From Plakobranchus ocellatus (lineage: Eukaryota; Mollusca; Gastropoda; Plakobranchidae), in the NCBI GenBank assembly GCA_019648995.1, contig BLXT01004630.1:1796737-1821865 (forward strand): a stretch of DNA of 25,129 bases. The letters run 5' to 3'. Of the stretch, positions 1-9,300 are shown one piece after another. The notes beneath the pieces were generated by a model. The model made no database searches and had not been told where the DNA came from. It was given only the letters and a program-made list of their open reading frames with translations. The position numbers were made by a program, and so were the translations under genes. Within the stretch, counting starts at the first letter, position 1. Every line of letters starts with the position of its first letter.

Positions 1-154
1 ACAAACAGTGTCAATCTTTGAGAAGGACAAATACAACTCGTCTTCCTCAGCCCCTCCAAGGAGAAACCAAAAAACAAGAAGAAGAATGCGTTACAAAAAC
101 AATCCTTAAAATCACATATTATATTGAAACAATAAAAAGGAGAGGAAAGACTAC

Positions 155-301
155 CTTCATCCAAGTGGTGCAGTTTTCTGGGGCAAACTCAAGGAATTTT
201 TGGTAGAGCATGCGACACCTGTCAAACTCTCGCAGCTGCAGCTCAAGGTCGATGTAGCCACGGAAAAGCTTGCTCTTAGGGCATTTTCCAATAGCATTAC
301 C
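155..301 (-). CDS. CRNKL1: CRNKL1 coding exon 12 (residues 435-483)
   Basis: The exon encodes [40 protein letters not shown] and PENCTTWMK. It is bounded by GCACAG|GGT and AAG|GTAGTC, phase 0 to 0. The family continues with FAELETxLGD, which I do not find in bases 1-154. That stretch is therefore the start of intron 12, and the gene runs off the window. Confidence 0.95.
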
Positions 302-3300
302 CTGTGCAGCAAGAAGTCAGAAATATAAAATACTTAACACTGGCATAAAAAAAGGTGATTATTTCAATTTTCAAACATATACCTGTGAGTCAATCATAAA
401 TAGAAGTTTTAAAAGGCAAGATCACGATTAGAATATCTTTATGAACAATTTAACAATTTAGGATGTTAAAGGTGCAAACGCGACTGTTAAAAAGAAAAAG
501 AAGAAAGCCACTGCCAATCAAAAGATATACCTACAAACCAGACAATAGAGATAAACCTAAATGAGGATGAACTTCTCCTCTCTGCTTAGCTTCGTAAACA
601 AAATAAAACAGGGGCTGTAACCTGATGTCATTTATGTTTTGACTTGATCAAGTGGGTTTCATTTTATTTGAAGTAATTCAGTTTCAGCCTTATCATAGCC
701 TCCCTCCCTAAATAATAAGTGAAGAGTACAGGGGAAAGGGGGCAGATGTCACAAAAAGTGTTCTGAGAAAATCGAAATTTAAAGTTTGGATAACTGCCCT
801 TCTTCCACAGATCAGCTTTTTAAAAAGTCCTGTTATCTTCGGACTATGGCCTTTCTTCCCCTGTATATTTTTTTTTTTAGAACAAAATAAATGACGTAAG
901 CTGAAAGCTGATGGGATTAGTTAAGAATTGGATATTTTGTGGCTCCTGCCTTCCTTCCTCTGTAGTCTTCAAGTAAAAAGGGCATGCTTTGTTACATCAG
1001 AAAAGTTCACAGATCCAGACAGAGACAGCGTAAACAATGATAGTGCAATCATTTTAAGTCCATTTACAGAAAAGTTCACAGATCCAGACAGAGACAGCAT
1101 AAACAATGATAGTTCAATCATTTTAAGTCCATTTACAGAAAAGTTCACAGATCCAGACAGAGACAACATAAACAATTATAGTTGAATCATTTTATAACAA
1201 TTTGGTTGTAACAGCTTTCCTATTATAAAAAAATTATGCCTTCAACTCCTTTACTCCCTGAAAAAGTAAAGAAAAAATATTGTAAAAAACAAAAATCTTG
1301 TAAAAGAACATATTTGATTGCAATACCTTTAAAATAGCTTTTCCTTTGCAGATGTAATCTATAAAGCTGGTACAGGTTCACAGTGGGTCAATTATTGATC
1401 TACTAAATATAGGGAGACAACCATGATCACGTATCGCAAGGATAGTCTTCCCTTTACAGATTTTTACAGATCTGAGTATAGGGAGGTAACTATCAACACT
1501 GAACATATATGAAAAGGATTGTCCACCTTTACCTATATGTCATAACAAATCTGAATATAGCTATATAGCTATATGCAACATAATGATGAAACGATCTTAT
1601 GGCAGACATATAATCTACGAAAGGATAAAGAAGAAGCTAAAGGGACATGTGAAATTACTGTTTATGTTTTAACCTAAATTCCCTTCTAAGAGTTTTGAGT
1701 GAAGGAGGATGTAATTTTTTAAAAGCTGAAATCTACATAAAGGACTGGCCTACTCTACACAAAACATCAAGCTTCTGTGTACAACCTTTTTTCTTTTTGT
1801 TCAAAACCTCTCATTTTGCAGCATTGCTACATTTCTTTTTCTCACCAAGACTTTGCGAGCGCCTGACAGGTTTTTCTGCCTTATTTCAAACTGAGCGAGC
1901 ATAAGCCAGATCTTCGCAAAGGTGAATTTTCGATGTGGGATTATGTCCAAACAGGCGCGGTAGACCTCTCTTGTGCGCTCTGTGTCCTGAGCCTCCAGTT
2001 CCTCGTACAGTGCATAATTTATCCACAGGTAGATATATCGTCGCCAGTGCCGCTTGATCTGGAAACGAATTAAGAATGGTTTTGTTGATGAAATTAAAAA
2101 GATAATGCCTTTGAAATAATTTCCAAAATTTTAAATTCTTTAGACTAAATTTATCTACAACCACTCATATTATTTGATTTAAACAAAAACAAACCAAAAA
2201 ACAAACAAGCAAGAAAAAACTGAATACATATAAACATATATCACAATTTTTTTCAGTCAGTAAAAACATAGGCCTATGTGTAGTAGTGAGTTGAGTGCCA
2301 CTTCTATATGAGTCATGACTGACTTTAAATGGAAACCCTTGCTAGAGAAAAGAAAAAATCGAAAATATTCACTTCTTTATGTAGAGAACTTTCTATAGGC
2401 GAAATTAGACTTTCTCTCTCTCTCTTTATATATACATCCCCAATATATGTGTGGACTGCTATACATATCCTAACAAATTTTGAGGGTGTTATTATTTGTA
2501 AAAAGAATGTGTTTTAAAAAAGAAAACAATGCTACAACCAATAAAATTTCATAAATCTGTTTTTTTTCATCAATGTGTCATGATGTCTTGTGCCAAGGAA
2601 ACTTGTTCATGCCATGCGTGCAAATTTTAACTGACATATTCTAAGGAGTGATTCACTGATCCAATGATTTGATCACCTGAGATGGAGGGACGTTGGCTAT
2701 GGCCCGTTCATATGTGTCCCTGACCTGCTCCAGGTTACCATCAGACTCCAGCAGCCGCAGATAGTCAAACCAGGCATCGTAGTTCATAGGATTGGCCTTC
2801 ACCTCCTGATTTTTCATTCATAAAGAGAAAAGTGAGATGATTAGGTTAAAAAATACCAAGAACAGCAAAACACTGCTGAATCAAAAATACATGGCTTAAC
2901 TGAAACCATTTTGAGACCCCAAAATTATTTTTCTTTTTTCTTTAAAAAGTACCAAATATATTTAAACCACATTCACTTCCACAGTCCCTGAAATTTCAGT
3001 TTAAAGGTGTTCAACTGTAAAAGACCTTAAAAAATAGTACTTATGTCACACAGAATTATAGATGGTATTAGAGCAATATAAGGGGAAAAAAATAAAAAGA
3101 GATATTTTGTCATAGGAAAAAGAGATAAAGGTTCCAACTGAAATGATTTATAATTTTTTTCATTACCTTTCTTTTGATTGTTTGAGGTGAGGCCTGAAAT
3201 TTTTTATGAAAAAACTTTTTATCATTGGCTCTAAGAAATACAAAAAATAATTCAGCTCCTAATTCTTAAAGCATTCTTAAATTCTGATCTAAAGCAAGCA

Positions 3301-6300
3301 AAAAATTAAACATAGCTAATAGAAAAATGCATTACAAAACTGACCTCATGATTCCGTAAAAAATAAAAAATGATATATTTTAAAAAGCTGCTTCTCAAAT
3401 CCATTTCTCTTTCATCTTCTCAGCCATACCTCCTCATACTTGACCCTGCGTTTGCTGACTATGACGTCTTCAATTGCAGCTCGGCTACCAAACTTCTTCT
3501 CATGAATCGTGTAGTGCTTGTAAATCTCCTCGCACTGTTCCTTGGGCAGGTGATCCAGCGCATATTTGTACACCACTCTTGCTCGCTCATGCTGAATAAA
3601 AAAATATAAATGAATAAGTACAAGGGGTTGAAATCTATCTAAAATTTCAACCAAGTCTCCAAACTTTAAAGATCCCTTAGTTTTTCATCATTAACAAAAG
3701 AAGATAGAGTTATAAATTAAATAGCTTTATATTTTTAATTCGAAGAAAAAATCTACCAACCCCTTCTACTTATTTAGGTTTTCTGCATTGCTGTTTTGTT
3801 TAACACAAAATGACTTATAAGGTCTAAGTGCCATAAAAAAATTTACATTTGGATATCTAAAGGTTTTTTTCCTTGGAAATATCAAACTCTGCAAGTAAGC
3901 TGATAAAAAATCTATATTTTTTTTTGTAAAATTTAAAGTGCTTGATTATAACACAAAACAATGATATGAGAGATAGAATACATTCATTGTTGATCAAGAA
4001 AATAAAATTTAACACTGATAAATGTAAAATTTTCACATCATTCATTCACAAAAAAACAAAAAAAAACAAAGGAAAGACTAAGTATTGTCCACACAATGAC
4101 AATAACTTACGTTACCCCTGATCTTTTTCTTTCAATGAAATAATCTCTTTCCAAGGATCAAGCTCCTTTTTTTCTTTTTTAAATATGATAAAAAAAAAGT
4201 TCCTATGAGAGAGCAACAAACATTGTGGGTCCTCACTTCTCTCTGAGACTCCTCAAACTTGGCGAAAGCTGCCAGAAGTTGCTCGCTGATGTTGTCCTCA
4301 CCAAAGAACTCAATGCCCCTCTCATAAATCAGCCGCGCACTGTTGATGTAGCCGTTCTTCTCTTCAAACCTGGCATATTTGATCCAGTTCTTCACCTCAG
4401 GGTGCACTAGAACAAGTGAACTTGGTCAAGGAAAATATTTTCTTAATTTAACAAGGATAAAAGAAAATTACCAACCTCTTTCTGTTAAATGGCAAAAAAG
4501 ATATGACAATGAAAACATAGTACATGGTTGGAGATGGCTAAAAAAAAAAAATCTCAATCATGTTCGTCTATTTTTGCTTTATAAATTTGTTGAGCAATTG
4601 CCTATAAATTATGCTTTTCCTGTGGATGGTTCACAAATGAAAATAATGTGACTTAGAAAATAAGGATTTCAGTTTTGAAAATTAAAAAAAAAAAAAATCC
4701 AACTTCAAACCTATGTCACTTACAAGAATCTTTTTGGTTTTATAAAAGCAGGATTTAAACGACATGAAAAAAAAAGGACTGTTACTTCAAAACCACCCCA
4801 CTGGTCCTAAAATTTCTCATCATCAGGAGCAAGAAAAATGACTTTTGTGTGCAGCTTGATTTATTTCTTCATCCTGCGTCTACTTTTTGCTCTATTTTAT
4901 TGTGAAACTTAGCAATCATGCACTGAATCGACAGTGTACCTTTAACCCATTTGGAAATCGAAAAGCTGATAAAAAGCCACCTAAATTAAACTTAACTCCT
5001 GGACACTGATTGTTAGGGAATAGAGATATAACAACACAGGGTACAACAAACGACTGCACAAGAAGGACACACCAAATAAAAGGCGGAACACCGGGAATAG
5101 GGGACATGAACTTATATTATAATAATAGTAATAATATAGAAGTAGGTAGTCACATAAAGAAGTAGACAGATAGATATGAGAGCCAAATATAAAAATCCAG
5201 GCGCGACAATAACTATTCAGAGTGCGTTACGTAATCTTATACAATTAAATAAGGTAGTACCGTTTAAATCCACTCACGAGGAAACTCTCCTCAAATTACT
5301 TCTTAGATCAATAGACACATAGGTGCTTATAGAAATTAATAGGTATGATCTTTAAATATAGCTTAGAGATATAATTTACCGCGATAATTAATAGATCTAA
5401 TCAACAGGTACAATTAATAGATATAAATAATATATATATATAAGTTCACTCGCACAAGCACATGCTTCTAAACTAAATCCATCAGTGTTTCCCATCCGTT
5501 GAGCTTGCAGTAGAATAGATCCAAGGTCCAACACTTAAATAGAGACAATAGTCCGGGGTCCAGATGTACACTTATAGTTCTCAACAATTTCCAGTCCAAC
5601 TGGGTTCAGCTAATTACGTTCTCAACACTGTCAAATACTGTCACTGAGATCTCATACTCAACCGTAACTTTGTTAACTGCTTTCTGTCACAATTCAATCA
5701 CTAGTCCACACAGGACGATAACCTTTACGCGAGGGACAATGCAGGTAATACAATACCGTTCTCAAATATCAATTCATAGACTTAAAGATAAGTCTGCCTA
5801 GGCACACAGCCTCAGGAAATCACAAAACTTAGATCATTCAGCAGGTCCCGTGGTAGGGAGAATAAAAATATACTATCTGCAGTCGAAATATCTAAACTGC
5901 CCAGGATAGTTTTTGACTCCTCTGTAAGAGCTCTGTAGACGTGTGTGCTCTGTACAAGCGACGAAAATGGAGTGATCTCTTGCAGCCAAAATCCTCCGAT
6001 CTGCAGTCCCGTCTGGCTTGTGCTGTCACGAGCTGAACTACCAATCACAACACACACCAAACATTCAACTTTACTCAGCTAACATAAAACATGACTACAT
6101 TAGTCCTAACACTGATGCTTGGGATAAAGGATATATCTCTCATAGATAGACCTTGCTCTATCCAGCTCCTTGTAACGCAATTCAAAGTTAATGTAGGAAT
6201 GCCAGGCCTGTTCCTCGGGCTCCCATTCCATCCAGCGCTCAAACACTTGACGGGCTCCTGAAATACCACAGGGACAGGAAAACAATATTTCAGCAATGGC

Positions 6301-9300
6301 ACAATCCTAGTTGAATCATTTCAAATAAAACAATATAGGACAAAAAGAAAAAACAAAACCGGATGTGAAGAGAAAGAAGACAGACAAAATAAAAAACCAA
6401 AAAACAAAAAACAGACTGCTCATAAAATGTCATGAAAGTCAATACACTATGAAATAAAAACTAATAAAAACTTTCTTGTTCAATGAGAAAAACTCATCTC
6501 AAGCATCCTATGATAAACACGCTAAATGAAAAGTGAAAAGACCCTTGCAAGGCATGCCATGTGTGCTTTTTTTCAACAGTTCCATTAAATGAGCCTAATT
6601 GGAGTCAAATCTAACACAAATAAAATATAAATTTCACATTGTTGGAATAAAAAAAAAATTCAATGATTTTTTTAAGCTTAAAGAGATATTTATCCATGGA
6701 GAGGTGGTCATTTTTATCCTAGAAAATAAGTTATTCAGTTTATCCAAGTTACTTGATATTTCTTATTAGTGGTATTACTATTAGTCCTTTATTTCCTTTT
6801 AAAGCTCGTTAAATATGACTTATTTGGGTCTGACTGAGAAACTTATGTTTAGCGGATCTATAAACCTGCAATGTTGCCGAGCATCTCCTCCATGTAAGTG
6901 TATTTGTACCAGAACTGATTCGCTCTGGGAAGAACCATAACTGCCCGGTCCCAGATGTTTCTCGCATGGTTGACTTGACGACATCTTGAAGAGTAAAATA
7001 AAAGTTTTTTTATGTCATCAAAATACTAGACTGAAAATGTTTTTCCATTTTAATGAATTTATATTTTAAAAACTTTTTTTGTGCATGTTTTGCTGGCACC
7101 AAATAACTCAATAAAAGCTTTGGAGTCGCATGTGCCAAAGAGAGAGGAAGGTTGAATAATTGACGTAAAGTAAACAAGAGCATGTGGACAGCAGTTGTTT
7201 GTTTGTTAAAAGCTGCGGAAGAGGACAACATCCCTGACTGGACAAGTGTGAAACACAGAAGGCCAGGAAATGAAAGAAAGTAGGGAAAGTATGCTGTAAC
7301 AAGAACATATAAGGCTGATAAGGTTGACAATATTTAGCTACAGCAGTGAAAACTATTAAAAATCTACACTGGCAATCTTTTTACGTCTAAACAATGTTCA
7401 CCAGTTCTCAAGCCTTGCTGTGAATCTTATAAAGTTGATGATCTTGTGCCAATCCATATAAAACCTACAAGGAAGGAAGTTTCCTCATATATAATCAAGT
7501 TACTGGCGAGATGACCTATTCGAATCTTCTGCATTTATGTGATAAGTTAAAATAGGTACTTGCCTTGTTTTTTTTTTGACCAAATTGATGTTTGAAAAAC
7601 AAAACTCCACCAGAAATGGTAATATTCAACAACTCAGAGAGAAAGCTATACTTGCATCTCATCCACCCACAACATAGATTTGAGGATTATCTGAAGCTGC
7701 CCTCTGAATTGAACTGAGCAATACGCCAGATCATCCTACACAAAAAACAAGCTGCAAAAGCACAGATAACTACATCACATCAAGTTTTCAAAAATCCACA
7801 GTTGAGCCCAAACTTGCCTCATTTCCATCTCCGCATACTTCAGCCAGACTGTAATATTTCTGTGATCAACATCCAGAGCTCTTTCCCAAACTGACCTCGC
7901 TCTGCACAAGGAAAAAGAAATGTTCAGAATTAACTGTTTTTAAACAGATGATAGCTAAAAAATAAGTAGGGCTCTTATCATATAATGTGTACCATGTGGT
8001 GAGCAATAATCTATCAGTGCAAAGAGCCAGATTTTCAACCCCCCCCCCAAAACACATTTTGTTTCCATTTATAGGCCAGAGTCTTTCTTTCAATGACATA
8101 ACTGGAGAAACCAGAAAAGTTTGTTTATGTGCACACATTTAATTAATACTCTTCATTTTGGGTTCATAATTCTATCTATATTTTTCAGTTTTTAAGTGCA
8201 ATACTGAAACCTTTAATTTTTTAATTTTTTTTTAAAGGTTTATGAGCATGTGAGATGGACGCTCTTTTCTATCACCACAAAACCCAATGAATATAAAAGT
8301 CAGGCAACATCAAATAAGACAGAGAGAAATGAGATTTAAAGAAAAAAAAAAACCTCTGAAGTTCCTTCTGGCTCTCCTCCCACTGAGCGTATTTGATCCA
8401 GTTTGACATGACTGAACGGTTCTTGCGGATGTTGTCTTCAAATGCCTGCCAAAAAAAAAAAAGCAACAGTGATCATTTGACTCATTATCACATAAAAACA
8501 GAAAATATGCTCTCAAAAAATCACAAAATGAAGGCTTACATTTTTGTGATGTCTTTGGTTTCAGATGGCAAGTGGTCATAAAATTTAAAAAAAAAATCAC
8601 AAAAACGTGATTCTATCAAGCTCCACTAGTTACTACTCATTATCTTTATATAAACTTTTGTCAGTAAGTTGTTTTTTCCGTCTTTGCTAGTAATTTTATT
8701 GTCCAATAACAAAAATGAAATGCCTGTTCTTCAGAAATTTGCCATGTCTGTTCTTCTTCACATTTGGACTTTTCTTTTTTTTTATTCCATCTCCAAACAC
8801 TTATTAACTTTGTCAGATTTTCATTTGTACTTACAAATATTTCTTTTGCATTGCAAAATACAACAAAATGAACTCCGAGGCATCTATTCGATAAAGGCAA
8901 ATAATCATAAATTTAATTTTATTTTTCATAGATCAGTTTACAATTTTATAAAAAGAGTAGCTATTATTAGCAAATGATTTCAATGATATCTAATTCTTTA
9001 AACAAATTTTCAGATGCCAGGGGTTGGCACAAGACTGATTTAAAATTTCTCTGATGGACCCAATTTGTAAAAACCCTGATATTGAAATCAAAGTGGCTTT
9101 GATATGCGAAAGACAATTTGTTCCAAAGAAATTGAAAACGGGAAGTGTATAATTGCCATTTAAAAAATGATAAATCCTCCCCAAACAAAACAGAAAAAGA
9201 GACATCACTTATACAAACACCTAACTTCTTTAGAATTTAAAATATCCAAAATAAAAAGAAAATGTCCCTGCAACTATGCAACTTGAATCTTAACTAAACC

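Noticed and set aside
1-75. Minus-strand frame reading EEDELYLSF near the window edge, as a possible exon 13 of CRNKL1
   Set aside because: The family continues with FAELETxLGD after exon 12. This peptide does not match, and no convincing acceptor or phase fits. It is probably intron 12.
4401-4410. Ordinary AG acceptor (TTCTAG) for CRNKL1 exon 8
   Set aside because: It would delete FVL from the conserved YERFVLVHP and has no matching GT donor in exon 7. The AC site seven bases upstream restores everything.
4916-6060. Minus-strand open frames of 63 and 82 codons inside intron 7
   Set aside because: Both lie within or at the edge of the solo LTR and resemble no protein. LTR sequence explains them.
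6075-6302. 75-codon minus-strand frame overlapping CRNKL1 exon 7
   Set aside because: It is a shifted reading of exon 7. The true frame gives the conserved HAT repeat.
7010-7330. 106-codon minus-strand frame in CRNKL1 intron 5
   Set aside because: It is Leu/Phe-rich with no motif, no splice or start support and a second overlapping frame. Chance in AT-rich DNA.
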